Below the pieces are notes generated by a model, which did not search any database, had not been told where the DNA came from, and was given only the letters and a program-made list of their open reading frames with translations. A stretch of DNA of 48,836 bases from Isotricha intestinalis (lineage: Eukaryota; Ciliophora; Litostomatea; Vestibuliferida; Isotrichidae): NCBI GenBank assembly GCA_023807065.1, contig JAJJLU010000017.1, positions 1 to 48,836 on the forward strand. The letters run 5' to 3'. How positions within the stretch are numbered: the stretch's first letter is position 1; each line of letters begins with the position of its first letter. Of the stretch, positions 10,012 through 20,309 are shown piece after piece. Made by a program: the position numbers and the translations under genes.

Positions 10012-10262
10012 TTACTTTTAAATTTTTTAATAAATATTTATTTCAAATAAATTTAAAAAAAGAAAAATAATTATGATTTTGAAAATAAATGAAATACATT
10101 TAAAAAGCATTAATTTTATTCTTTGATTTATTTTTCGTTTTCAATAAAGTATAATAATAGAAAATTTAATTTTTTTTCAAAAAATATTTGGTTTAATATT
10201 TGTTAATTAATATAATAATAATTTATTTTAAAATACAATATTTATATTTATTATTTTAGATT

Positions 10263-11246
10263 TCAAACCGAATTATTTGATTTTATTCTGTCTCTTTTTT
10301 TATTTATATAATTTGAATCTGAATCATTATTAACAGATAAATTATTATTTATTATTGTTTTGAAAGAATTTAAAGAATTAATAACTTGATAAATATTATA
10401 TCTAAAAATAACATCAGGTTCAATCATTTTAAATATTAGTAATTCCAATTTTTGACTTATATTTTTTAAAGAAGAAATTTTATCATATAAATTTGTTTCA
10501 TCTTCATCTTTTGATAATAAAGTATACATTAATTTCCCTAAAGCAAAGATATCAATTTTAAATAATTCTCTTTTTGTGTAGCAATTACCCTGATATTCAT
10601 ATCCTTTTTTATATAAATATTTACTTTTTGAAAAATCATTAAAATAAATATTAGAATAATTTTCATTAACAAAAAAAATAGAATTAATTGATAAATTAAA
10701 TAGTACTAATTTTTTAGAGTTACAATCTTCAAGTAAATTTGCAATTTGTTTTGAAATATGAGTTACAAATGATTCATTAATTTTATCTGGATTCTCATTC
10801 ATAAACTCTTTTAAAGTAGTTATTTTTTCAACCTTGGAATTTATTTTATATTGAAAAACAATAAAAAGACCAAAGAAATTAAAACTTTTATAAAATTTTA
10901 TTTCATTGTTAATTAAACAACCATTTCTTTCTGATTTAATTAAATGAAATAAAGCTTTTAATTTTTCTAATTTTTCCTTAATAGATTCATTATTATTTTG
11001 ATTTAATTGTTTTTTTAATTCTTCTTTAATTGTCTCCAGTTCTTTATATTGGTACAATAACTTATAAATATTATTATCTTTATAAAGCAATAATATTGTT
11101 TTATCATCAGAAATTTTATTAAAAGGTATAATTTCAGAAATTTCCTTTAACTTTATTTTAATTTTTTCAAAATCTGAATTTCCTTCAAAAAATTTTATAT
11201 TTTTTTTGATTTCTTCTATAAACTGAATTATAATGTTATTTATCAT
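10263..11246 (-). CDS. Divergent kinase-like protein, probable pseudokinase
   Basis: A 327-residue protein. Residues 1-105 are helical and partly coiled coil. From about 110 it looks like a protein kinase fold with lost motifs. The segment LVLFNLSINSIFF occupies the place of the HRDxKxxN catalytic loop but lacks His-Arg-Asp. IYFNDFSKSK stands for the DFG motif, with Ser instead of Gly. KIDIFALGKLMYTLL matches the helix F signature (DxWSLGxxLYxLL), and FRYNIYQVINSL matches the end of a kinase domain. No glycine loop or ATP-binding lysine is evident. It is therefore probably catalytically dead and acts as a scaffold or allosteric partner. The start is only 43 nt from the next gene, which runs divergently. 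It ends in TGA. Confidence 0.6.
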   Translation of the reverse strand: MINNIIIQFIEEIKKNIKFFEGNSDFEKIKIKLKEISEIIPFNKISDDKTILLLYKDNNIYKLLYQYKELETIKEELKKQLNQNNNESIKEKLEKLKALFHLIKSERNGCLINNEIKFYKSFNFFGLFIVFQYKINSKVEKITTLKEFMNENPDKINESFVTHISKQIANLLEDCNSKKLVLFNLSINSIFFVNENYSNIYFNDFSKSKYLYKKGYEYQGNCYTKRELFKIDIFALGKLMYTLLSKDEDETNLYDKISSLKNISQKLELLIFKMIEPDVIFRYNIYQVINSLNSFKTIINNNLSVNNDSDSNYINKKRDRIKSNNSV

Positions 11247-11289
11247 TCTAAATTTAAATTAAATTTTTTTTTTTTGAATTATAAATTAA
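11247..11289. promoter_or_regulatory. 43-nt shared promoter between divergent genes
   Basis: The ATG codons of the pseudokinase (minus) and the following unknown gene (plus) are separated by only 43 nt, almost pure A/T with a T9-10 tract in the middle. Unless transcription starts inside the opposite gene, this spacer must hold two promoters and two 5' leaders. Confidence 0.5.
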
Positions 11290-12219
11290 ATGAAAAAAAA
11301 TAATGATATTCTTTCTACTTTTTATTCTGAACAATATTTAACAAAATATTCATTTCATAAAAATAAATCTAATTCTTTTATTTCAAATTTAAGAAACCCT
11401 GATATATTTGAATTTAATAATACAATGTTAAAATTAAAAAACAAATATAGTATATTAAAAAATTTAAAAATAAACCTTCCCCAAAAAAGCCCAAAGGAAA
11501 AACAAGCAATAAATTCAAATTCAACTCCTTCATTATTAATAAACAATTTTCATGAAATTAATGTTTCTCCAAAAAAAAGAGAAATGAATGAAAATGTAGA
11601 TAAAATAGTAAATATGTTAATCTCAAATAAATTAGATAAAACTTCTTTTTTAACTCCAGTGGAAAATACTGAATTAGAAATAAAAGAAAAAGATATAGAT
11701 CCTAAATTTATGATAAAAAGAAATTTTAAATATGAACCAAATAATAAAAATTTATTTAAATCTTATGGAAGTCAAATAAAAGCATTAGGTAATGAAAAAT
11801 ATAGAAGAGCTCTATTTAGAGGAGTAAATGATTATGAAATTCAAACTGTTAAATATTCATCTTTAAAAGGACCAACTGGTTATGATGCTAATGAAAATAA
11901 AAAGAAAAAAAATAAAGCAAATAGTGAAATTAAAAAATTAATTTGGGATATGGAAAAAAATTCTTTTAATGATCAATTAAATAATAATATTGGGAGAAAT
12001 AAATGTTTTCCTGTGATTAATAAATACAATTCTTATGGTAAAAAAAAAGTTTCTACTCCTGTAACTGTTGATGAAAAGTTAATTTGTTCCATGGAAAATG
12101 CACAAAACACTTTAATTCATTTTAATAATAGAGGGAAGGAATATCAAAAGATGAAAGAAGATATATATAAATTTCTTTATGGAAAAAAAAAAGAAAATTA
12201 TAATTTTTTTAAACAATAA
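11290..12219 (+). CDS. Basic protein of unknown function
   Basis: A 309-residue Asn/Lys-rich protein with no match that I recognise. No signal peptide, membrane segment or clear coiled coil is seen. Around residues 140-200 is a denser, probably folded part (YGSQIKALGNEKYRRALFRG, then DYEIQTVKYSSLKGPTGYD). A second denser part near the C terminus contains DEKLICSMENAQNTLIHFNNRGKEYQKMK. Other parts are low complexity. The tight divergent pairing with the pseudokinase suggests co-expression. It ends in TAA. Confidence 0.75.
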   Translation: MKKNNDILSTFYSEQYLTKYSFHKNKSNSFISNLRNPDIFEFNNTMLKLKNKYSILKNLKINLPQKSPKEKQAINSNSTPSLLINNFHEINVSPKKREMNENVDKIVNMLISNKLDKTSFLTPVENTELEIKEKDIDPKFMIKRNFKYEPNNKNLFKSYGSQIKALGNEKYRRALFRGVNDYEIQTVKYSSLKGPTGYDANENKKKKNKANSEIKKLIWDMEKNSFNDQLNNNIGRNKCFPVINKYNSYGKKKVSTPVTVDEKLICSMENAQNTLIHFNNRGKEYQKMKEDIYKFLYGKKKENYNFFKQ

Positions 12220-12855
12220 TATAAATAAAAAAAATTAATATACCAATCTAAAAAAATTAAAATATTATAAGGAAAATATTTTCTGTTTTTATTTATTTAA
12301 TTTCAAAATAATTTAACAGGTAAAACAAAAATAATTTAATTTTTCATATAATAAAATTAGATTTTCAATATTAAAATGAATAAATGATTTAAAAATTATT
12401 TTCATAATATTTATTTTATAATGATAACATTTAATCATTATATTTAATATTTAAAAAATAAGTTTTTATTATTGTTTTTTTATTGATTTTGAAAATATAA
12501 TAAAGTATTTAAATTTTACCACAAGTTTAGAGATAGATTATTCAAAAAATCAAAATACAAGGAATTATTTTATTAATGAAAAAAACATAAAATATCTAAA
12601 ATAAGTAATAAAAAAAGCCAATCAAAATAGTAAAAAATATATTGGAAAGGTTATTTGATTAATATAAAAATAGATTTCAAACTTTTTTTAAAAATGTCCT
12701 TAAACAAAAACAATTAGTGAATTTAGTTTTTATTTAAATTTTTTATTTTTTCCTTTATATTTTTATTTTATATATAAAAATGATTTTTTATTAATTAAAT
12801 TTGATTTCAAAAATTTAGTTTTTCAGTTATTAAACATATTTTAAAATCAAAAAAA
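12220..12855. other. Non-coding spacer
   Basis: About 640 nt of AT-rich sequence between two plus-strand genes. It must hold the terminator of the unknown gene and the promoter of the GPI-transferase-like gene. I saw no open frame of note, no RNA gene and no repeat. Confidence 0.5.
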
Positions 12856-15447
12856 ATGACAAAATTTCATATATTTTATTTTTTTAATTCAATATGTATA
12901 TTATGTTATATTTTATTAAGTATTTTTACAATTAATGCATGTATATCTTTTGGTAGTGTTAAATTCCTTAAAAAATTTACAAATAATAAAACAAATTTAA
13001 TAAAAAATAAATTTAAAAAAGATTATTTTATATGGATTATGATAGATGATATTGCTTTTGAAGAATTTTATTTAATAAATAATTTATCAAGAAATTTAAA
13101 TCTTTCTAAAATTTTTAGAGTTAAAACTAAAGAATTTAAATTAAGTTCATCTCTTTATAATTCAATATATACTGGGAAAATAAACAGAAATTATTTAGGG
13201 AAAAAATTATCAGGAGATAATATTTTATATCAAGTTCATAAAAATGGAAAAATTATTTTTAAAGGAGAAGCTTTTCCTAATTATTCTTTGTTAGATTCAA
13301 AATTTATTGATAAATTTGAAATTTATGAAAATATAAATTTTATTCATCCTAAAGAATTTGACAATGATTATTTGGAAAACCTTTATCAAGAATTTTATAA
13401 ATTAACTGATAATTTTGGAAACTTTAAAGATAAATCAACTAGAAAATTAATATACGAAAAAATCTTAAATGTAAATCCTATTGATTTTAATAATTATTCA
13501 TTAAGTTATTTAAATGAAATATTAGAAAATAATGTAAGTTCAATATTTTATTTTAAATCAGATAAAACAAATTATATTACATCATTAGTAAACACTTTTA
13601 AAATAGAATATTTCATTATAGACATTATAAAATATTTAAATTTAAATCCACAATATAATTTAATAGTTTCAAGTGAACATAGTGGACAAGAATATTCATA
13701 TAAAGAAGGAAATGAAGGAATTTTTTTTATTTATTCTGATATGATAAAAAAAGAAAAAAATGATTCTAATAATTACAATCCATTAATGACAATTTATGAT
13801 ATTGCACCTACAATTTCAACTATTTTAAATAATGTTAATATTCCTTTAGAATCATCAGGTTTTCCTCAATTTATTTTAGAAGATTCTGATTTCATGAAAA
13901 TGGGAATAAATATGAAAATTCAACAGTTAGATTTATTTTTAAATTTATTTAAAAAATTTTCTTCTAATAATCCAAATATAGATATTTTTATTGAAGAATT
14001 AGATTCTTTGAAAAATAGTAATTTTTCCCAGAATGAAATGGATTCTTTGAAAAAACTTCAAAATAAAATTAGTTCTTTTATTATTCAATGGAATCAAACT
14101 TCGTTTAGTTTATTATTTTTTATGATTGTTATATTTTTATTACTTATTAAAATTATAGGACAACTTTATTATATTCATAATTATCTATTTTATTCATATC
14201 CAAAAAATATTTTTTTATTTTTTTCTATATTTTTTACTTTATTTTGGGAATTATTTATGATTTATATATTTAGTGAAGATGAAGATGAAAACTTATTAAA
14301 AGTATTAATTTTTTCAAGAATTTCTATTAATATATTTTTGTCTTTTTGTGTGGTAATATATTATATAATTTTTGGAATCGATAATTCTTTTCTTATTTTA
14401 GCATTAATTTTTTCTTTTTCTCCAATAGCTTCAATTATACAATTTTATGAACCACTCTCTCTTTTAAAATTTTATTTAAATAAAGTAAGTTTTAAAACAA
14501 AATTAATAGATGCATTTATTAATTATCCAACTCTAATATTTTTCATATTATATAAATTATATAAAGTAAGAAATTCATATTTTGATAGTACTCATAAAAA
14601 ATATGTAAGAAGTATAATTATAATATTAACAGTAATAACAATATTAATAATGATAATGTTTGATTTAACTGCTTCAACATCTTTATTAAAAAGTTATAAT
14701 AATAGATATACATCCATAGTTTTAGTTTTTCTATCAATTATTTTAATATCAATTTCAAGTTTTTTTGTTCCTTCTCAAAAAAAACATAATTTAACAATTG
14801 CAATGTTTGGTACAATCTTATTTATTTTTTTTATTTGTGATGTCACAGAAAGATTATTAATACTTTTAATTTTAATTCCAATCTATGAAATTTTACATAG
14901 TTGTTATAATAAAAGTAATAATTTATATTGGAAAATGTTAATTACATGTGCATATATTATTTTTGCAGATATTTTTTATGTTATTACCAAAAATACTTTA
15001 ACTTTTAATTATTCATCTGAGATTTTAATGTCAAATGAAAAATCTTATATCATTCAATTTTTATATATTGCTCATAAATTTAGATTTTTTTTTATAACAA
15101 GTATTTATTTAGCTTCTCATAGTAATTATTCTAAAAATGATTTTTTAGATAATACAACAAGATTAACAAGAATACTTTTAGATATTCAAATTTCTGGTTA
15201 TGAAATATTTTATGCTTTTTATTTATTCAATGAAATTGAAGAAGCATATTTATATATATTTATGATTACAATGAGTAAATGTTATATGGCTTTTATTTAT
15301 GATATTAATGTTATTATTGGTTATTATATTAGAAAATTAGTTTTCAAAGAAAAAAGACTTTTAGATAATACGGAAAACGACCCAATTCCTATTGCTTTAA
15401 GTGAAACTTCTTCAATAAAAAATGGTAAAAAAATTGAAATTAAATAA
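12856..15447 (+). CDS. Divergent GPI ethanolamine-phosphate-transferase-like membrane protein
   Basis: An 863-residue protein with the layout of PIG-O/PIG-G type enzymes: an N-terminal membrane anchor (about 7-30), a lumenal domain of the alkaline-phosphatase superfamily (about 55-400), then about a dozen membrane helices to residue 840. The lumenal domain starts with YFIWIMIDDIAFEEF, aligning with the family's VLLIIDALRxDF. SGDNILYQVHKNGKIIFKGE matches the stretch DNxxxQLxxxGKxxxFxGDD of PIG-O. YNPLMTIYDIAPTISTILN also matches. Canonical metal-site motifs GDHGM and HGG are not intact, with SSEHSGQE at that place. Active family members transfer phosphoethanolamine to GPI mannose in the ER; this copy may be weak or inactive. 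PIG-O or PIG-G ancestry cannot be settled by eye. Confidence 0.75.
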   Translation: MTKFHIFYFFNSICILCYILLSIFTINACISFGSVKFLKKFTNNKTNLIKNKFKKDYFIWIMIDDIAFEEFYLINNLSRNLNLSKIFRVKTKEFKLSSSLYNSIYTGKINRNYLGKKLSGDNILYQVHKNGKIIFKGEAFPNYSLLDSKFIDKFEIYENINFIHPKEFDNDYLENLYQEFYKLTDNFGNFKDKSTRKLIYEKILNVNPIDFNNYSLSYLNEILENNVSSIFYFKSDKTNYITSLVNTFKIEYFIIDIIKYLNLNPQYNLIVSSEHSGQEYSYKEGNEGIFFIYSDMIKKEKNDSNNYNPLMTIYDIAPTISTILNNVNIPLESSGFPQFILEDSDFMKMGINMKIQQLDLFLNLFKKFSSNNPNIDIFIEELDSLKNSNFSQNEMDSLKKLQNKISSFIIQWNQTSFSLLFFMIVIFLLLIKIIGQLYYIHNYLFYSYPKNIFLFFSIFFTLFWELFMIYIFSEDEDENLLKVLIFSRISINIFLSFCVVIYYIIFGIDNSFLILALIFSFSPIASIIQFYEPLSLLKFYLNKVSFKTKLIDAFINYPTLIFFILYKLYKVRNSYFDSTHKKYVRSIIIILTVITILIMIMFDLTASTSLLKSYNNRYTSIVLVFLSIILISISSFFVPSQKKHNLTIAMFGTILFIFFICDVTERLLILLILIPIYEILHSCYNKSNNLYWKMLITCAYIIFADIFYVITKNTLTFNYSSEILMSNEKSYIIQFLYIAHKFRFFFITSIYLASHSNYSKNDFLDNTTRLTRILLDIQISGYEIFYAFYLFNEIEEAYLYIFMITMSKCYMAFIYDINVIIGYYIRKLVFKEKRLLDNTENDPIPIALSETSSIKNGKKIEIK

Positions 15448-16075
15448 TATATTAATTATTTATTATTTTTTTATTATTTTTTATTAAATAAAAAAAATTC
15501 CCTTTTTTTCCTTTTATTAACAGAAATTATTTTTTGATAAAAGATAAACTATTTTTAATCTATCCTTAATGTAATTCTTTATAGTATATATCTTTGAATT
15601 AATATTTTAAATTTTTTTTGGGTAATTAATAATTAAATGATTTCAAAAAGAAATCAATAGAACTACATTGTAAATAAAGAGATAAGAATATCTCAAAACA
15701 AAAAATTCATATAAAAGAATTAAAGAAAAAAGATATTAAAAATCATCAAAAAGCAAAAGAAGGGAAATATAGATAATTAAAAATGATAAATAATATATAA
15801 CTTATTTTAATTATTAAATAAAAATAATATAAAGACTATATAATAAAATAATTATAATAATCCAAAGATATTATTCAAGTATATTCAAATTAATTAAATA
15901 TAAATTATTTTTTTAATAAAATGAACATGAACATTGAAATTTATATTTTTTAATTTCAAAAATTAAATTAGACCTAAAACTCAAAAAATATATATATATT
16001 TTTTTTAATAATATTCCAAATTTTTTTATTACTTACTATTACAAATACTATTTAAAATAAATATTACCTATTTTA
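15448..16075. other. Convergent intergenic region
   Basis: About 630 nt between the 3' ends of the GPI-transferase-like gene (plus) and the DUF1015 gene (minus). The sequence is AT-rich with A-rich runs around 15,640-15,780. I see no supported open frame or structured RNA. Confidence 0.5.
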
Positions 16076-17338
16076 TTATTCATCTAATTCATGAATAAAA
16101 AGTCCTGAAGCTAATTTAGGTTCGAACCAAGTAGATTTTGGAGGCATAATTTCATTATGATCTGCAATATTCATGAATTCTTCAATAGAACAAGGAAATA
16201 AAGCAAAAGCACATTTCATTTCTCCAGAATCTACTCTCAATTTTAATTCTTCAATTCCTTTGATTCCTCCAACAAAATCAATTCTTTTATCAGTTCTTAA
16301 ATCTTTTATTCCTAAAATTTTATCCAAAATATTTTTTGAAAGAATTGAAACATCAAGTGAATCAATTATATTGTTTTTGTCAAAAGAATCATCTTTTGCA
16401 ATTAATTTATACCATTCTTTATCTAAATACATTGAAAAAATATGATGTTGTTCAGGTTTATACAAATTACTTCCTTTATTTTCAATTATGAAATTTTCTT
16501 CAATTTTCTTTAAAAAATCTTCTTTATTTAAACCATTTAAATCTTTCACAACACGATTATAGTCGAAAATTTTTAAATGATTTGAAGGAAAAGCAACGGT
16601 TAAAAAATAATTATATTCATCATTTAAATTATCATTTGATTGATTATTTCTTTTTTCTAACCCAACTCTAACTGCAGCAGCAGTTCGATGATGACCATCT
16701 GCAATATAAAAATAATCAATTTCATTTTCAAAAATTCTTTCAATTTCTTTTATAATTTCATTATTATTTATAACCCAAAATTGATGTCCAAAACCATCTT
16801 TTGGGGATTTAAAATTATAAATTGGTTCTTCATTTTTAATAATATTATCTACAATTTCATTAATTTTAGAATTTTCTCTATAAGCAAAAAAAACAGGTTC
16901 CATATTTGCATTTGTTTCTTTAATATGATTCATTCTTCCATCTTCTTTTTCTTTTCTAGTATATTCATGTATTTTAATTTTACCATTAATATAATCATTT
17001 ATAGATGCACAACCAACTATTCCATATTGTGTTCTTTCATCCATAGTTTGAGCATAAATATATAATTTTGGTTCTTTATCTTTAATTAACCATTTTTTCT
17101 CTTTGAAATGATTAAAATTGGATAAGGCTTTTTTATAAACTTGTGGAGAATTTTCATTTATATTTTCTTTTTCATCAAAGTCTATTTCTGCTTTTGTTAT
17201 ATGAAGAAGAGAATAATCATTGTCTTTTGCATCTAATCGAGCTTCTTTTGAATCTATTACATCATATGGCTGACATTGAATTTTTTCAACTAATTCTTTA
17301 GGAGGACGAAGTCCTTTAAATGCTTTTAATTTAGGCAT
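16076..17338 (-). CDS. DUF1015 family protein (COG4198)
   Basis: A 420-residue protein that fits DUF1015 along its whole length. The N terminus has KAFKGLRPPKELVEKIQCQPYDV, where the bacterial proteins carry a near-identical PxxxxxxxxxxPYDVI segment. Then come SLLHITKAEID, YIYAQTM, GIVGCASINDY and KIHEYTRKEKEDGRMNHIKETNANMEPVFF. The IADGHHRTAAAVR motif in the middle is the family hallmark and probably part of the active or ligand site. The C terminus has the expected CAFALFPCSIEEFMNIAD and MPPKSTWFEPKLASGLFIHELDE. The molecular function is unknown; in many anaerobic bacteria the gene sits beside serine-biosynthesis genes. The intron-free gene in a ciliate is a candidate for transfer from bacteria, although its codon use is now like that of its neighbours. 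Confidence 0.93.
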   Translation of the reverse strand: MPKLKAFKGLRPPKELVEKIQCQPYDVIDSKEARLDAKDNDYSLLHITKAEIDFDEKENINENSPQVYKKALSNFNHFKEKKWLIKDKEPKLYIYAQTMDERTQYGIVGCASINDYINGKIKIHEYTRKEKEDGRMNHIKETNANMEPVFFAYRENSKINEIVDNIIKNEEPIYNFKSPKDGFGHQFWVINNNEIIKEIERIFENEIDYFYIADGHHRTAAAVRVGLEKRNNQSNDNLNDEYNYFLTVAFPSNHLKIFDYNRVVKDLNGLNKEDFLKKIEENFIIENKGSNLYKPEQHHIFSMYLDKEWYKLIAKDDSFDKNNIIDSLDVSILSKNILDKILGIKDLRTDKRIDFVGGIKGIEELKLRVDSGEMKCAFALFPCSIEEFMNIADHNEIMPPKSTWFEPKLASGLFIHELDE

Positions 17339-17554
17339 AAATATAATATTTTTTTTTTTTTTGGATTTTTAAATTATTTATAAGAAGTAATTATTATACA
17401 TTTTATTTTAGTTACAATCCAGAAAAAGGAAAATTTTTTTTTATTAATATCACAAATATTTTCATTATATTTTTTAATAATTATATTTTTTATGATAGAT
17501 AAAAAAATTTAAGGATAATCTATTATTATAAAAATAACAAATAAAAAAATAAAA

Positions 17555-18106
17555 ATGAGTGAAAATTCTGAAAATTTTATATGTGAAGATTATGGGACAT
17601 ATGAAGAGTTTGATGAAATATATGGATTTGAAGAAAATTATGAAGAAAATCTAATAAATGAAGATAATATTTATACGGAAAATAAAAATAAAGAATTTGT
17701 AAATAATAATCATGAAGAAGAAGAATCAAATAAAATTGATTGTATAATTCCTGGTATTGATATTTTTGATAATATAAAGGAAAAAAAGGATAAACAAATA
17801 AACCAATTTCAGAAATATGAGAAAATATTAGATGCTAATTTTGAGAATAAAAATGAAAACATTTCAAGTTATATAAGTCCTTTAGAAAGAAAGAAAAGGA
17901 AAATGATGAAAGAATTAAAGAAAAAACAAAAATTAAATAATAAATTGATCAAGAAAAATATCCAAAACAGAATAAAGGAGAATAATTTATTACACCAAAA
18001 TAATACGTTGATCAAAGAGAAATCCTTTTTTTACCCTATTTTTCATTTGAATTGTATACAAGAAAAATCCTGTTTTTTAGGGAAAAAAAGAATATTATAT
18101 AAATAA
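17555..18106 (+). CDS. Small charged protein of unknown function
   Basis: A 183-residue protein with a sharply divided composition. The first 70 residues are acidic with many Glu, Asp and Tyr; residues 85-150 are strongly basic and helical (ERKKRKMMKELKKKQK), resembling a nucleic-acid or nucleolar binding tail. The last 30 residues contain two Cys and several Phe. I recognise no family. The frame is intact and sits in an otherwise empty region between the starts and ends of neighbours, so it is probably expressed. Ribosome biogenesis would be a guess from charge pattern alone. Confidence 0.7.
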   Translation: MSENSENFICEDYGTYEEFDEIYGFEENYEENLINEDNIYTENKNKEFVNNNHEEEESNKIDCIIPGIDIFDNIKEKKDKQINQFQKYEKILDANFENKNENISSYISPLERKKRKMMKELKKKQKLNNKLIKKNIQNRIKENNLLHQNNTLIKEKSFFYPIFHLNCIQEKSCFLGKKRILYK

Positions 18107-18166
18107 TATGATAAATATAAATTAAATAATATAAACAAAAGGCAATATAAATATTTTTAAAACATA

Positions 18167-19747
18167 TTATTTTAATCTTGAATAAGAAAAACTCATTTCA
18201 ATAATATCATTTCCACTTATTAAAGAAAAATAAGAAAAACTATCACTTTCAGTATTAGAATTATCTTTTGAAATAAAAGAACTAGTTTCTGGAATCTCTT
18301 CATTCAAATCTTTACCCAAAGTTTCTTCTAAACCAAAGCAAGAAAAACCATAAAAAATACCAAAAACAATAAAAACCACATCAATTAAATGACCAATTAA
18401 TTCAGTTAAAATTGGTACACAAAATGGAGCAAATCTACTTAAAAGAAAAAGAAATTCACACATAGTTCCTCTTATTGAAATAGGAATACTTTCAGGAGTA
18501 TAAATATATATTACATTAAAAGTTGCAGCGAATCCAAACATAGAAAAAAATATCAAAATTGCTTTTAGTTTTTCTGGAACTATTTTATAAATAGCAAAAC
18601 CAATTCCACCTAAAAATCCTCCATATTTTAATACAAAAACTCTACCATAAAAATCTGCTAAATATCCTGATATTACTTCACTTATCATTTCACCTAAAAA
18701 GGCTAGGATACTTAAAAGAAAAAAATCCCCTTCCAATTTATTTAAATTTAATATTATACCATAAAAACAAAATGAACTACCATACCATAATAATATTAAT
18801 ATTAGTATTTTATTTCTTTGAGATGGATATGTAATTATTTTAAATATTGAAATATGATTTACATTAGTGGTCATTTTTTTTTTCAGTACATTTACAGTAT
18901 TTTTTAAGTTAAATATATTTCCTTTATTTTTCAAAAGATAATCTTTCCATTGAGTATTAGTATTATTATATAAAGATATTGTATTAAGAACATTAATACA
19001 TTCTTCAAATTTTCCTTGACTCATTAACCATTTTGGACTTTCAGTAAAATAATACAAAGCTAAATAAGTAGTGATAATATGTAATGTTGCCGTGAAACCA
19101 AAAAATATTCTCCAATTATTTATATATAAAAAAAAAAACGCTAATAAAACTCCAGCAAGAGGATATATTGCATTTGAATAAGTCATAAGCATACTTATTT
19201 CATTAATTGGCAAATATTCTGACATAATTACTCCAAACATACCATAAATAGCATAACAAAAACCACTTATAAAACATAATAATACAATAAAAGAAGGATT
19301 AAAACATAAAAATAAATTTATATGAACTATACAAGATAAAAATATTAAAAAATTAAATATTTTTTTTCTCCCATATTTATCTGGAAGTGGTGTTACAATT
19401 ATACTTCCTAATATACCTCCAAAAAAAAATGATGATCCTATAAGAGGAATATAATATTCATTTTGACAATATAAATCAAATGAATATGACCAATTATGAA
19501 GACTTTTTTCATAATTTTTTCTGAAATAATATTCCGAATTATATTCACAGAATTCTCCATTATTGTAATCACATTCTTTAAAAGGAGAATTTGATGTTTT
19601 TATTGAACATTCAAATGATGGATGCTTTGTTAAATAAGAATATGATACAGAAATAACCGAAGAAAGAAAGGATGTTGATATTAAAACAAAAATTAATATT
19701 TTTTGATATTTTCCATTTAATTTTATTATGTTTAATGCTTCTTCCAT
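18167..19747 (-). CDS. Major facilitator transporter, SLC22/organic-cation-like
   Basis: A 526-residue protein with about 12 membrane helices. The first loop after helix 1 is large, lumenal or extracellular and cysteine-containing (about 35-95), as in SLC22 carriers. The loop between helices 2 and 3 carries PDKYGRKK, the MFS GxxxDxxGRR-type motif. ESPKWLMSQGKFEE follows helix 6, matching the SPRWLxxxGRxxEA segment of SLC22. Later come YLADFYGRVF, the second-half copy, and TPESIPISIRGTMCE, FGLEETLGKDLNEE, both close to SLC22 signatures. Substrates in this family include organic cations, anions and carnitine; this one cannot be predicted. The C-terminal tail is serine-rich and cytoplasmic. Confidence 0.9.
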   Translation of the reverse strand: MEEALNIIKLNGKYQKILIFVLISTSFLSSVISVSYSYLTKHPSFECSIKTSNSPFKECDYNNGEFCEYNSEYYFRKNYEKSLHNWSYSFDLYCQNEYYIPLIGSSFFFGGILGSIIVTPLPDKYGRKKIFNFLIFLSCIVHINLFLCFNPSFIVLLCFISGFCYAIYGMFGVIMSEYLPINEISMLMTYSNAIYPLAGVLLAFFFLYINNWRIFFGFTATLHIITTYLALYYFTESPKWLMSQGKFEECINVLNTISLYNNTNTQWKDYLLKNKGNIFNLKNTVNVLKKKMTTNVNHISIFKIITYPSQRNKILILILLWYGSSFCFYGIILNLNKLEGDFFLLSILAFLGEMISEVISGYLADFYGRVFVLKYGGFLGGIGFAIYKIVPEKLKAILIFFSMFGFAATFNVIYIYTPESIPISIRGTMCEFLFLLSRFAPFCVPILTELIGHLIDVVFIVFGIFYGFSCFGLEETLGKDLNEEIPETSSFISKDNSNTESDSFSYFSLISGNDIIEMSFSYSRLK

Positions 19748-20309
19748 TGTATTCTTATTTTTTTTTACTTTTTTTAATTAATGTTAAATGTTTTATTAAA
19801 TTTAAATTTATTAAAAAATAAGAGGATAAATATGTCATTTCCATATAAAATATATATATATAAAATTATTGAAATATTGAGGTTCAATCCAAATTAAAAC
19901 TTTAGATTTGATTATTTTATTTAAATTAGAATATAGCAAAAATTAATTTATCTAAATAATTGTTATTTGATATAATCATTCATTTAATCTTATGCTTAAA
20001 TTTTGTTTTTTCAATTGAATAAATAGGTAAATTCTTCTATTTTCAATTTAATATAAAAGTTTATTATAATAAATAAATCATGAAATTTAATTTATATTCA
20101 CATCATAATTTTAAATTCAAATTAATGAAAAAATTAATAGATAAAATAATTAAATAATTTAATTGAATATTTTTATTTTTTTGTTTATTTTTGCAATGAA
20201 TATATAAAATGTTTTTGAACTTTATATTATTTTTTTATGTTTTTTAATCCCTTATTTGTGTTAAAAAAATAATCATTTAACATTATTTTAAATAAATTAT
20301 ATTAATTTA
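19748..20309. other. Non-coding spacer
   Basis: About 560 nt between the start of the transporter gene and the 3' end of the importin gene, both on the minus strand. It holds the transporter promoter. The sequence is A/T only for long stretches and shows no open frame or structured RNA. Confidence 0.5.

Noticed and set aside
16800..16812. Internal TTGGGGATTT resembling a telomere unit
   Set aside because: A single chance match inside the DUF1015 coding sequence, not tandem and in conserved protein context.
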